From a virus, in IMG/VR virus record IMGVR_UViG_3300035703_000221, positions 1 to 37,200 of that record: a stretch of 37,200 bases of DNA. The stretch is one strand, 5' to 3'. The stretch's first letter is position 1. Every line of letters begins with the position of its first letter. Below the pieces are notes generated by a model. The model saw only the letters and a program-made list of their open reading frames with translations. It did not search any database and was not told where the DNA came from. Positions 20,760 to 29,465 of the stretch are shown here, piece after piece. A program made the translations under genes and the position numbers.

Positions 20760-21404
20760 ATGACGACCAGCATTCTTATCCCTTTCCGGGGGGACGGTGG
20801 CACTCGGGACGACCTTTGGGATCATCTTCGCCCGCGGTGGGAACGACTGCCCTACGAAATTGTGATCGGAGCCGATCAGGGTTACGGGCCGTTCAATATC
20901 AGCCGAGCGTTCAACGACGCAGCAGCTCGAGCAACAGGCGACAACTTCATTCTGTTTGGCGCTGACCAGTTGCCCGACATTGACCGCATTCGGTGGGCTA
21001 TCGAACACCTTGAGAACGGGCAACCTTGGGTGGCGTTGTTTGCCGAAACTGCGGGCATGACGAAGCAGGACACTTACGCAATCCTGAACGGTTACCAGCC
21101 GGACAAAATCCCGGTCACTGAGGTTGCCCCGTTTTGTACAGCGATTATTGGTGTGCGGCGTGACAAGTGGGTCAAGTTTGACGAACGCTTCCAGGGTTGG
21201 GGAGGCGAGGACACAGCACACCGGATGGTGTTAGAAACGTTGTATGGGCCGTCACTCGAACCTTCGGGCCGTTTGCACTGTCTGTGGCATGAGGCTGCAC
21301 CGCGTACTCACACCGAAGCGAACTTTGCGCTGATCGGTGAGTACATGACCGCTCAAGCCGAAGGGCGGATGGAAGCGTACGTGCGACAGCTCGGCTTGCT
21401 GTGA
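20760..21404 (+). CDS. Glycosyltransferase, GT-A fold
   Basis: A 214-residue protein. The N-terminus (TSILIPFRGDGGTRDDLWDH) is the nucleotide-sugar-binding fold of GT2-like enzymes. FGADQLP holds an acidic motif at D69 in the DxD place, and GWGGED (146-151) is the GWGxED motif of galactosyltransferase-like C-terminal domains. It should move a sugar from a nucleotide sugar to a phage or host acceptor. It overlaps the next glycosyltransferase by GTGA, so they are coupled. Confidence 0.82.
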   Translation: MTTSILIPFRGDGGTRDDLWDHLRPRWERLPYEIVIGADQGYGPFNISRAFNDAAARATGDNFILFGADQLPDIDRIRWAIEHLENGQPWVALFAETAGMTKQDTYAILNGYQPDKIPVTEVAPFCTAIIGVRRDKWVKFDERFQGWGGEDTAHRMVLETLYGPSLEPSGRLHCLWHEAAPRTHTEANFALIGEYMTAQAEGRMEAYVRQLGLL

Positions 21405-22279
21405 AGGTTGTCCACTATCTGCCGTATGACGATATTGGCGGGGTCGGGTACCGCTCAGCGTCGGCACTGAACCGGCACAAGCCTGATTGGGAAGTGACTG
21501 CCTACGCGGGTGCGCCTTCCTATTTGCAGTTTCCGCAGCACACACCCTGGCAGTGGGGCCGCATTGAGGCGGAGTGGGAGCGGGCAGACGTTCGCCACTC
21601 ACACGATCACCACGCCAAAGTCGGACGGATCAGGGCTAACGTCATCACGTTTCATGGCACGGGCTTTCGAGAGAACCCGTTAGGCGCACTCACTCACGCG
21701 CAGGATGCTCGAGTGTTGGTGTCCACTCTCGACTTGTGGTTGCAGGCACCCGATGACGTTGTGTGGATGCCGCAAATGGACGACCTTGACTGGTTGGCAT
21801 CGTTTAGGCAGCCAAAGGCCACCGACCGTATCCGCATCGGCCATGCACCAACCAACCGGACGCTCAAGGGCACTGACGCTTTCCTCACCGCGTGTGCTGA
21901 GTTGCAAGCTGAGGGCGCACCTATAGACGTTGTGTTGATCGAAGGCATGTCGTGGCTAGAAGCGCTCAAAGTCAAGGGCACTTGTGACGTGCTGTTTGAC
22001 CAATTGGCGTATGGGTACGGCGGCAACGCAATTGAGGCGTGGGCTATGAACATTCCCGTGATTTCTGACGGCCCGGATGATGTGAAAGCCGAGATCGCGC
22101 GACGCTTCGGCGGGCCTGCATTCATCAGTGTCAATGGGGACATGAAAGCCGCCCTCGAGCTCACACTTTCCCCCAGCTATCGGACGTTGATGGGGAAAGC
22201 CGGCAGAGCGTATGCGGAACGATTCCACTCGTACGAGGTCGGCGCACAACGGCTGGCCGCCATCTACGAGGCGCTGTAA
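21401..22279 (+). CDS. Glycosyltransferase, GT-B fold (GT4-like)
   Basis: A 292-residue protein. The N-terminal half has KVVHYLPYDDIGGVGYRSAS, and a C-terminal Rossmann half has HAPTNRTLKGTDAFLTACAE, LFDQLAYGYGGNAIEAWAMN, and IPVISDG, the usual GT4 pattern of a donor-binding site. It lies between a GT-A enzyme and an HNH gene near the packaging genes. Substrate unknown; glycosylation of virion proteins is a reasonable guess. GTG start in GTGA overlap. Confidence 0.82.
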   Translation: MKVVHYLPYDDIGGVGYRSASALNRHKPDWEVTAYAGAPSYLQFPQHTPWQWGRIEAEWERADVRHSHDHHAKVGRIRANVITFHGTGFRENPLGALTHAQDARVLVSTLDLWLQAPDDVVWMPQMDDLDWLASFRQPKATDRIRIGHAPTNRTLKGTDAFLTACAELQAEGAPIDVVLIEGMSWLEALKVKGTCDVLFDQLAYGYGGNAIEAWAMNIPVISDGPDDVKAEIARRFGGPAFISVNGDMKAALELTLSPSYRTLMGKAGRAYAERFHSYEVGAQRLAAIYEAL

Positions 22280-22563
22280 TGGGTAGCGGCTGGCGTTCAC
22301 AACCTATGCCGCGCGGCTGGGAAAGAATGCGCCGAGAGTGCAAGCAACGTGCAGGCGGTCGCTGCGAAGCGGTGAACCGTGAAGGCGAACGATGCATAGA
22401 GGCTGGCAATGAAGCCCACCACGCGGGCGGGCCAGACGAGCACGACAACTTGGTATGGCTTTGCCGGTGGCATCACCAACGCATCACCGCATGGCAAGCA
22501 TCGGCAGGCAAGAAGAAAATCACGGTGAGTCGGCCCGCTGAACGTCACCCTGGCTTGCGATAA
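22279..22563 (+). CDS. HNH endonuclease near terminase
   Basis: A 94-residue protein with C29, C39, H47-H48 (EAHHAGG), N57 and C62, and H65-H66 (CRWHHQ). This is the small HNH type found beside terminase in HK97-like cos phages, where it is needed for end cutting and packaging. Its ATG overlaps the previous stop (TAATG). It is about 1.2 kb before the terminase small subunit, with another HNH gene in between. Confidence 0.85.
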   Translation: MGSGWRSQPMPRGWERMRRECKQRAGGRCEAVNREGERCIEAGNEAHHAGGPDEHDNLVWLCRWHHQRITAWQASAGKKKITVSRPAERHPGLR

Positions 22564-22570
22564 CTGAAGA

Positions 22571-22601
22571 AACCCCCGCAACAGCGGTAACTGTCCGGGG
22601 G
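22571..22601 (+). other. Stem-loop between two HNH genes
   Basis: CCCCCG, ACAG, a CGGTAA loop, CTGT and CGGGGG form a strong two-part stem. No T run. It is just before the next HNH gene and resembles the hairpin before the HNH gene at 16398. Confidence 0.55.
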
Positions 22602-22625
22602 CACGACCAGCATTGGAGTGCTGAT

Positions 22626-23369
22626 ATGGACAAGCGTACCTGCACCGTCTGCAATCTGACGCTAGACGGATCGAAGCGGAAGTACTGCTCAAGGCAATGC
22701 GCCAACCGAGCACTGACGCTTCAACGCATCGAGACTGGGCACAGGACAGACCGGAATCACCCGAAGGTGTGCGAGCTATGCAGCGCCGCGTTCAGGGGCC
22801 GCGCAACATCCCGGTTTTGTTCCCTGGCGTGTCAGCACGCAGGAACTAGGGCAAGCCGAGCCGCAACGGTCCGCGCCAAGTATCTGCCCATGAAGTCGCT
22901 GGAGGTCTACAGGGGCGAACCATCGCCCGCCCCTGAGTGGCTAGGCGGCGAGTCCCACGGCTGGCTACCGTTTGTATCAGGGCCGTGTAACTGGTGCGGC
23001 GAAAACTTTACAGTTCGAGCGCAAGAGGGCCGATTCTGCTCCGAGCGGTGCCTACGCAGGCACCACAAGCACAAGAGGCGCATCGCTAAAGGCAGATGGT
23101 CGGCAACACCATCCCTCCGCCTACAAGTAGCCCAGGGGGGTAAGTGGACATGCCACCTATGCAAGACCCCCATCCCCAAGCACCTACCGCCCACCCATCT
23201 TCTTTCTCTCACGCTTGATCATGTGGTGCCCCAGTCATTGACCCCCACCCCAGATCACTCCCCCGCCAACCTCCTACCCGCCCACCGTATGTGCAACTCG
23301 GCCAGAGGCAACAGGCCAATAGAACAGCCGACGTTCTACCTAGAAATGTTGGAAAGAATCGCCGCCTAG
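22626..23369 (+). CDS. HNH endonuclease with multiple zinc fingers
   Basis: A 247-residue protein. Three CxxC...CxxxC fingers are seen: C6/C9/C21/C25, C49/C52/C65/C69, and C121/C124/C138/C142. An HNH core follows: C176, C179, D198-H199 (LDHVVP), N215, H220, C223-N224. The HNH core with RGNR at the end is of the McrA or Cas9-like zinc-bound form. The zinc array suggests sequence-specific DNA binding, as in homing enzymes. It stands alone between hairpins and does not overlap its neighbours, unlike most genes here, so it may be a late arrival. Confidence 0.82.
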   Translation: MDKRTCTVCNLTLDGSKRKYCSRQCANRALTLQRIETGHRTDRNHPKVCELCSAAFRGRATSRFCSLACQHAGTRASRAATVRAKYLPMKSLEVYRGEPSPAPEWLGGESHGWLPFVSGPCNWCGENFTVRAQEGRFCSERCLRRHHKHKRRIAKGRWSATPSLRLQVAQGGKWTCHLCKTPIPKHLPPTHLLSLTLDHVVPQSLTPTPDHSPANLLPAHRMCNSARGNRPIEQPTFYLEMLERIAA

Positions 23370-23523
23370 ACCCCACCCATCCACCCCCTGGGCGGGGTGC
23401 TTCCTGAACTGGATGGGCTGTGATTGTTCTTCTGTACGGGTTTCACGATTTTCTGTACTGCCTTTTGTAGCAAGCAATGTTCACCCCGAAACGGGGGTTG
23501 TCCCGAAACGGGAGTGATGATTT
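23370..23523 (+). promoter_or_regulatory. Late-operon control region, possible cos
   Basis: This gap upstream of terminase holds a small hairpin (CACCCC 23382-23387 with GGGGTG 23394-23399), the 8-bp direct repeat TTCTGTAC at 23430-23437 and 23451-23458 (21 bp apart), and two CCGAAACGG palindromes at 23484-23496 and 23501-23513. The second ends in the ribosome site of terS. Lambdoid and HK97-like phages put cos before terS, so this is also the best cos candidate, but no cut site can be read. Confidence 0.5.
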
Positions 23524-24009
23524 ATGGCTGGTCGTGGTCCTGCTCCGAAGCCTGCTGATAAGCGTGCTCGTCGGAATGCTGATGTTGTGCAGTTGCGTGT
23601 GGTTCAGGCGTTGCCGTCTGTGCAGCCTGATTTGCCCGAGTTTGACGTGGAAGTTTCTGTCGATGGCGAGTCGGTGATGGTGCCGTTTGTGTGGCCGTCT
23701 GCTACTCGGTCGTGGTGGGGCATGTTGGATTCGCACCCGTTGAAGGGGGAGTTCACCGATCTCGACTGGTCGTATCTGTTGGATACGGCGTTGTTGCACG
23801 CGCAGTATTGGCGGGGTCAGACGAAGCACGCGGGCGAACTGCGGTTGCGTGAAGCGAAGTACGGGTTCACGCCGGAGGATCGGCTGCGGTTGCGGTTGCA
23901 GTTTGCGCAGACGGCTTCGGCTGAGGTTGACACTGCGCGGAAGGTAAGCACGGCACGAAGTCCTTTTGCAGGCTTGCGAGCTGTGGACGCGGATGCCTTG
24001 GAAGCCTGA
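23524..24009 (+). CDS. terS: Terminase small subunit
   Basis: A 161-residue protein. The N-terminus MAGRGPAPKPADKRARRNAD is the typical start of actinophage small terminases, and the rest is helical (residues 55-110) as in the family. It would bind packaging sites and feed DNA to the large subunit. GGGAG lies 9 bases before the ATG, inside the CCGAAACGG palindrome. It overlaps the large subunit by about 17 bases. Confidence 0.85.
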   Translation: MAGRGPAPKPADKRARRNADVVQLRVVQALPSVQPDLPEFDVEVSVDGESVMVPFVWPSATRSWWGMLDSHPLKGEFTDLDWSYLLDTALLHAQYWRGQTKHAGELRLREAKYGFTPEDRLRLRLQFAQTASAEVDTARKVSTARSPFAGLRAVDADALEA

Positions 24010-25639
24010 GTTTCCTGGCGAGTTTCCGACGCTCGGGTGGGGTGTGCTCGAGTTTTTCGGGGAGCAACTTGCGGCTCCTGATCGTGCGGATTATGAGCCG
24101 TTCACTCCGACGCGGGAGCAGGCCGAGTTCATTTTGCACTTCTACCGGCTTGATCCGGTGACGTGTCGGCGGTTGTATCGCCGTGCCAGGTGGTCGCGTC
24201 CAAAGGGTCATGGTAAGTCGCCGTTGATGTCTGCGGTCGGCATTGCGGAAGCTCTTGGTGATGTGGTGCCGGATGGTTGGGATTCTGACGGTAGGCCGGT
24301 GGGTAAGCCGTGGGCGACTGTTCGTACGCCGTGGATTCAGTTCGCGGCAGTGTCTGAGGACCAGACGAAGAACTCGTGGATTCCACTTCTCGAGATGCTG
24401 CGTAACGGGCCGGTCATTGACAACTTCGACGTTGAACCGTTGGACACGTTCGTAAATCTTCCGCGTGGTCGTATTGAGCCGGTCACGTCGAGTAGCACGA
24501 GCCGTGAGGGTAACCGGCCTGTGTTTGTGGTGATGGATCAGACGGAAGAGTGGAAGCCGAACAACGGCGGCACTCGACTAGCAGCCACTTTGCGCCGAAA
24601 CTTGGGCAAGACGGATGGTGCGTCGATTGAGTCGCCTAACGCTTTCATTCCGGGTGAAGATTCTGTGGCCGAGCAGACTTCGGTTTATGCGGATGCGATC
24701 CGCGAGGGCAAAGTCAAAGACCCGTCGTTGTTAGATGACCACCGAGAAGCGCCTGCCGATACGGACATGGCTAATCGTGAGTCGTTGATTGCCGGTCTTG
24801 AGTTTGCTTACGGCGACAGTGCGGAGCGTGCGGGCGGGTGGGTGAACCTAGACCGTCTGGTTTCTGAGATTTGGGACCCTTCGACGGACCCGCAAGATGC
24901 ACGCCGTTACTACTTGAACCAGATCACTCACGCGGCTGATTCGTGGTTGTCGGCTCCTGAGTTGCGCGCTATTTCCGTGAAGGAAGCGGCGTGGCAGGAA
25001 GTGCATGGCGAACACCGACCGGTGGCGAAATCTGATGCTGTGGTGCTTGGGTTTGACGGTTCTCGAGGTCGCGCAAAGTCAAAACCTGACGCGACCGCGC
25101 TTGTCGCCATGCGTGTGTCTGATGGGTTCTCTTGGCAGGTGGGCGTGTGGGAGCCGCCGGACGGCCCTGCCGAAAAAGATTGGGTTCTGTCGGAGCTCGA
25201 AGTTGAAGCGGCTGTCGATGAAATGTTCAACGACTTCACTGTGGTGGGTTTCTACGGCGACCCGGCCATGTGGGAGGACCGCGTGGCGAAGTGGGAAGCC
25301 AAGTACTTTCGCCGGCTGAAGGTGAAATGTTCGGCGGAGAAACCTATTGCGTTCAACGCTCGCGCGATTTCAAAAGTCGTTTACGGGTTTGAGGCGTTGC
25401 ATAGCGCAATTGTCAACGGCGAGATCAGTTATGACGGTTCGCGTGCGTTGACACGTCATGCGTTGAATGCGCGCCGTCAGAAGGTTCGCAGCGGCATTGT
25501 GTTGCGCAAACCGAACGATGACTACTTGGCGAAGATTGACGCGACGTATGCGTGGATGCTTGCAAATCTGTGTCGTCTTGATGCTCTTGGTAAGGGTGTT
25601 GGGGCGCATGTTGGGACTGTTCCGAGGCGGATTTACTAG
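23993..25639 (+). CDS. terL: Terminase large subunit
   Basis: A 548-residue ATPase-nuclease. Walker A is at 71-76 (GHGKS, with K75); Walker B is VFVVMDQTEEW with D182 and E185/E186. The C-terminal nuclease has VLGFDGSRG and later FYGDPAMWED. The start at 23993 is chosen because homologues begin MPWxPxxPGxFPTLGW; the frame is open upstream inside terS. It is the packaging motor and cuts at headful or cos ends. Confidence 0.92.
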   Translation: MPWKPEFPGEFPTLGWGVLEFFGEQLAAPDRADYEPFTPTREQAEFILHFYRLDPVTCRRLYRRARWSRPKGHGKSPLMSAVGIAEALGDVVPDGWDSDGRPVGKPWATVRTPWIQFAAVSEDQTKNSWIPLLEMLRNGPVIDNFDVEPLDTFVNLPRGRIEPVTSSSTSREGNRPVFVVMDQTEEWKPNNGGTRLAATLRRNLGKTDGASIESPNAFIPGEDSVAEQTSVYADAIREGKVKDPSLLDDHREAPADTDMANRESLIAGLEFAYGDSAERAGGWVNLDRLVSEIWDPSTDPQDARRYYLNQITHAADSWLSAPELRAISVKEAAWQEVHGEHRPVAKSDAVVLGFDGSRGRAKSKPDATALVAMRVSDGFSWQVGVWEPPDGPAEKDWVLSELEVEAAVDEMFNDFTVVGFYGDPAMWEDRVAKWEAKYFRRLKVKCSAEKPIAFNARAISKVVYGFEALHSAIVNGEISYDGSRALTRHALNARRQKVRSGIVLRKPNDDYLAKIDATYAWMLANLCRLDALGKGVGAHVGTVPRRIY

Positions 25640-25647
25640 GGGGACCG

Positions 25648-27021
25648 ATGGTGGCACCAGTTACGCCGCAGGAGTGGCTTCCCGTTTTGGCGAAACGGTT
25701 GGATGATCGACGGCCTCGGGTGGAGCGGTTGCGTTCGTATGCGAACGGCAACGCGCCTGTGCCGAATGGGTCGAAGAATCTGAAGGCGGCTTGGGAGTCC
25801 TTTCAGCGTCGCGCGCGGACGAACTTTGGTGCGTTGATTGTGGAGTCGGTGGCGGAGCGTATTTCGTGCACGGGTGTTGTGGTGGGGGATGCGCAGGCTG
25901 ATGATGAGCGGGCGCGTGAAATCTGGTTGCGGAACCGTCTTGATGTGGTTTTGGGTGACGCGATTCGTGATGCTCTTACTGCTGGGATTGGTTATGTCGC
26001 GGTCGGTGAGGATAACGGGCGTGCTGTGATTACGTCGGAGCCTCCCGAGGTGATGATTGCGGCCACTGATCCGTTGCGTCCGTGGATGGCCCGAGCTGCG
26101 TTGAAGGTGTGGCGCGATCTCGATTACGAAAAAGATTTCGCGTACGTCTGGGCGGACGGCCAACGTCAGAAGTTTGAACGGCCTATGTACAACCCGGTGT
26201 ATACCGGCAAGCGGAAGCGGTTGAACACGGGTGCGTTTGGTTCGTGGGAGCCGGTTGACGGTGTTGAGTCGTACATGGGTGATGTGCCGGTGTTTGTGTT
26301 TGAGAACTACGAGTCGTTGGGCGAGTTTGAGACGCACACTGATTTGTTGGACCGGATCAATGGCATGTTGCTGGATCGTTTGGTGACGGTTGCTATGCAG
26401 GCGTTCCGTCAGCGCGCCATCAAAGGACCGCTTGCGCCGACCGATTCTGAGGGCAACAACATTGACTATGCGGCGTTGTTTGCGCCCGGTCCTGGTGCTT
26501 TGTGGAACCTTCCCGAAGGTGTGGACATTTGGGAGTCACAGGAGTCGGCTCAGTCGATTCAGCAAATGTTGGCGGCGGTGAAGGATGACGTGAAAGACCT
26601 TGCCGCCGTAACTCGGACACCTGTTGCCGTATTGGTGCCAGACAGCGCGAATCAGTCGGCGGAGGGTGCCGCGTTTGCCCGCGAGGGTTTGGTGTTCAAG
26701 GCCAAAGACCGTATTGCACGCCTTCGCCCTTCGGTGGATGCGCTTATTGAGCGTGCCCTCCTGGTTGAGAACGCAGACTTTACCGGACGAGTGAAAACAC
26801 TTTGGGCACCGCCTGAGCATGTGTCGTTGGCGGAGAAGTATGACGCTGCGGTGAAAGCTCAAGCGGCAGGGGTGTCGTGGCGGACGATCATGCTCGACAT
26901 TCTCGGGTTTACCGCTGATGATGTGGACCGGATGCAGGCTGAGCGTGCGTCGGATCAGTTGACGGTGCAGGCTCTGTTGACGGAGCGTGCGGACGCGCAG
27001 GCCGTCAATGCCAACGCCTGA
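25648..27021 (+). CDS. Portal protein
   Basis: A 457-residue protein of SPP1 gp6-like portal type. The N-terminal half has RLRSYANGNAPVPNGSKNLK; the helical middle contains VESVAERISCTG, GYVAVGEDNG and long helices in the last 150 residues. It should form the 12-subunit ring through which DNA enters. GGGGG precedes the ATG. It overlaps the MuF gene by 14 bases. Confidence 0.9.
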   Translation: MVAPVTPQEWLPVLAKRLDDRRPRVERLRSYANGNAPVPNGSKNLKAAWESFQRRARTNFGALIVESVAERISCTGVVVGDAQADDERAREIWLRNRLDVVLGDAIRDALTAGIGYVAVGEDNGRAVITSEPPEVMIAATDPLRPWMARAALKVWRDLDYEKDFAYVWADGQRQKFERPMYNPVYTGKRKRLNTGAFGSWEPVDGVESYMGDVPVFVFENYESLGEFETHTDLLDRINGMLLDRLVTVAMQAFRQRAIKGPLAPTDSEGNNIDYAALFAPGPGALWNLPEGVDIWESQESAQSIQQMLAAVKDDVKDLAAVTRTPVAVLVPDSANQSAEGAAFAREGLVFKAKDRIARLRPSVDALIERALLVENADFTGRVKTLWAPPEHVSLAEKYDAAVKAQAAGVSWRTIMLDILGFTADDVDRMQAERASDQLTVQALLTERADAQAVNANA

Positions 27022-27799
27022 CCAGATTACGCGCGCCTATCAGGGGGCCGTTGAACGTCTAAGGCGCGACACCGTTTCGGCGGTTGAGTCGCTTTGGTAC
27101 AACTTGCCGAACTATCGGGATGCGGATATTGCTCGGTTCAAGTCGGTAGCGATTCCGACCGTGCAGGGCGCGCTGTCGCAGATGGCCGCTCTGACGGCGG
27201 GGTATCAGTCGCAGGTGTTGCGTGAGGTTGACCTGAACGTTCCGATGGTGATGTTGCCGCGCGAACAAATTGGCGCACCTCGAGCGGTTGACCCGAATGT
27301 TGTGTATCAGCGGCCCGCAACTGTTTTGTACACGTCGCTTTCGCGCGGTTCAACGATGACGACTGCTGTGGTTGCGGGTTTTGACCGGTTGCGGTCTTTG
27401 GTGCAAACCGATCTGCAACTGGTGAAGGTTGCACAGTCGGACTTGTCGTTGTCTCGTGGGGGGGTGACTTTGTACAAGCGGCGTTTGACCGGTCTTGAGA
27501 ATTGCGACCTGTGCTCAATCGCTTCGACCAACACCTATTCGGTCGGCAATCTCATGCCGATTCATAACGGGTGCGATTGCACGGTGGAGGCAATTCAGGT
27601 TGGTGGTCGTCCGTCGCAAACGGTGGATCTGAACTTGGCGGACAAGACTCACGGGCATATTGCGGAACTTGAAGCTGTGGCTGATGACGGCGGTTCGGCT
27701 GCGGCGTATCGCGAGCTGACTGAGGTGTCTGAGCATGGCGAGATCGGGCCGTATCTGCGCTGGCGGTCTGACAACTTCACTGGCCCCGACGACTTGTAG
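27008..27799 (+). CDS. MuF-like minor head protein
   Basis: A 263-residue protein. The start at 27008 is chosen because it is the first ATG with a good N-terminus (MPTPDQITRAYQGAV), inside the portal end. The C-terminal third has the phage Mu F-type motif, GLENCDLCSIASTNTYSVGN then HNGCDCTVEAI. MuF proteins attach to the portal inside the head and some are ejected with DNA. No protease residues are seen, so the head is probably built without a protease, with a separate scaffold. Confidence 0.85.
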   Translation: MPTPDQITRAYQGAVERLRRDTVSAVESLWYNLPNYRDADIARFKSVAIPTVQGALSQMAALTAGYQSQVLREVDLNVPMVMLPREQIGAPRAVDPNVVYQRPATVLYTSLSRGSTMTTAVVAGFDRLRSLVQTDLQLVKVAQSDLSLSRGGVTLYKRRLTGLENCDLCSIASTNTYSVGNLMPIHNGCDCTVEAIQVGGRPSQTVDLNLADKTHGHIAELEAVADDGGSAAAYRELTEVSEHGEIGPYLRWRSDNFTGPDDL

Positions 27800-28007
27800 A
27801 ACAAACCTTCGACAGCGCCCCCCAAGGTGTAGGGGGGTGTTACGGGGTCAACTCGGCCCCTTATCGCCTCAGGTTGGCTCCTGTGCCCTGTAACGGCACG
27901 TTCCGGCCCTAGAGCCGAACAAACTTTCTAATCTTCTCGCCTTCGGGCGGGTCGGTGTCACCGAAACGGTGGCGCTTTTCTCAACTCCGAAACGGGGGAA
28001 CACTGCA
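27800..28007 (+). promoter_or_regulatory. Structured leader upstream of scaffold gene
   Basis: Holds several stem-loops: CCCCCC (27818-27823) with GGGGGG (27832-27837); GGCTC (27876-27880) with GAGCC (27912-27916) around GTGCC and GGCAC; and CGCC with GGCG at about 27939-27949. CACCGAAACGGTG at 27959-27971 and CCGAAACGG at 27987-27995 follow, the latter exactly as far from the ATG as in front of terS. TCTAAT (27927-27932) could be a -10 box. It looks like a site of regulation between portal and capsid genes. Confidence 0.55.
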
Positions 28008-28586
28008 ATGCCCGAAAACACAACCGACACCACGGACGGCACCGCCACAACCGAAACGGTCGAGACGGACGACTCCACCACTACGCAGTGGGATGAACTT
28101 CCCGCTGATCACCCGCTGGTCAAGACACTCGCCAAGCAGAAGGAAGACCTTCGAGAGCAACGCGCGCGAAACGCTGCGCTTGCGGAGAAGGCCCGAAAGC
28201 TGGACGAGATCGAGCAGGCCAACAAGTCAGAAGCAGAGAAGTTGGCAGAGCGAGCGGCGCAGGCTGAGGCACGCGCGACCGCTCTCGAAACCGCCGCTAT
28301 CCGAAACCAGATCGCTCTTGAACGCGGACTGACACCTACTCAGGCGAAACGCCTTATGGGTGCCACTCGTGAAGAGCTGGAAGCGGACGCGGATGAACTT
28401 CTCGCTGATCTGAAAGCGTCACGACCTTCAGCCGCAGCATCGGCGGACGGCCAAGGCAGGCAGGGCGAACCGGTTGGTTCGGCAAAGCAGATCACCTCAA
28501 GAGATCAACTCGGCTCCATGACAAGTCAGGAACGTCTCGCCGCATACCGCGACGGACGACTCGACGGACTTATGGGCAAATCCTAG
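28008..28586 (+). CDS. Scaffolding protein
   Basis: A 192-residue acidic protein. Thr-rich N-terminus, a long coiled helix (LREQRARNAALAEKARKLDE and onward to about residue 120) and a basic C-terminus. This is the form of phage capsid scaffolds, which guide shell assembly and then leave. It lies just before the major capsid gene. GGGGGAA precedes the ATG, inside a CCGAAACGG element. Confidence 0.85.
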   Translation: MPENTTDTTDGTATTETVETDDSTTTQWDELPADHPLVKTLAKQKEDLREQRARNAALAEKARKLDEIEQANKSEAEKLAERAAQAEARATALETAAIRNQIALERGLTPTQAKRLMGATREELEADADELLADLKASRPSAAASADGQGRQGEPVGSAKQITSRDQLGSMTSQERLAAYRDGRLDGLMGKS

Positions 28587-28598
28587 AAAGGGCCTCTC

Positions 28599-29453
28599 AT
28601 GGCTATTGACAACTTCATTCCCGAAATCTGGTCGGCTGCGGTCGAAACAGAGTTCCTGGCGGCTCAGGTCGTCATCCCCACGGTGAACGGCAAGTACGAC
28701 GGTGAAGCGACTCGTGGAAACACGGTCAAGATCACCGGTGCTGTCACCCCGACGATCACCGACTACTCCTCGAGCCGCACCGTCACCGCTGAGGCGATGA
28801 ACGACGACGGCCAAGACCTCGCCATCGACCAGGAAGAGGCGTTTGCGTTCATCGTTGACGACATCGACCGGGTGCAGGCGGCAGGCACGATGGAGGACTG
28901 GACTGCTTCGGCTGGCCGTGCTCTTGCGGAGTCGGCGGAGGACTACCTGCTCAACAAGTTCCTGACCGAGTCGTGGACGTTGAACGTGACCGGCGCTTCG
29001 CCGCTCACCATCGACTCATACGACGACGCGAAGGCTGCGGCTCTCAAGGTTCGCACGTTCCTGAACAACAAGAAGATTCCGACGAGCGACCGGTTCCTGG
29101 TCGTCAACCCGGCCTTCTCGGAGTACCTGGTGGATGGCCTGTCGGAGTCGGCGCTTGCGTCGGCTGAGAACGAACTGCGCAACGGGCAGATTGCCCGCAT
29201 TTGGGGCTTCAACGTGCTTGAGTCGCCGCTGCTTGGCGACCAGAGCAAGCCCACCTGTGTTGGCTACCACACTGCGTCGGCGGCGTACGTCGGCCAGATT
29301 GCGCAGACGGAAGCGCTTCGCCACCAGACGAAGTTCGCGGACATTGTTCGCGGCCTGAACGTCTACGGCGCGAAGGTGACCCGTCAGGTTGCTATCGGTT
29401 CGTTCGTTTCCGGTGGTGTTTCGCAGAACGCATTCAGCTCGTTCCTGAGCTGA
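28599..29453 (+). CDS. Major capsid protein
   Basis: A 284-residue protein of HK97/P22-like fold. The N-terminus (AIDNFIPEIWSAAVETEFLA) and middle (VRTFLNNKKIPTSDRFLVVN, then FSEYLVDG) are typical of actinophage capsids. No long N-terminal delta domain, in line with a separate scaffold. AAGGGCC precedes the ATG. It is followed after only 12 bases by a strong hairpin and then a glycosyltransferase. Confidence 0.92.
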   Translation: MAIDNFIPEIWSAAVETEFLAAQVVIPTVNGKYDGEATRGNTVKITGAVTPTITDYSSSRTVTAEAMNDDGQDLAIDQEEAFAFIVDDIDRVQAAGTMEDWTASAGRALAESAEDYLLNKFLTESWTLNVTGASPLTIDSYDDAKAAALKVRTFLNNKKIPTSDRFLVVNPAFSEYLVDGLSESALASAENELRNGQIARIWGFNVLESPLLGDQSKPTCVGYHTASAAYVGQIAQTEALRHQTKFADIVRGLNVYGAKVTRQVAIGSFVSGGVSQNAFSSFLS

Positions 29454-29465
29454 CCTGAGTGAATC

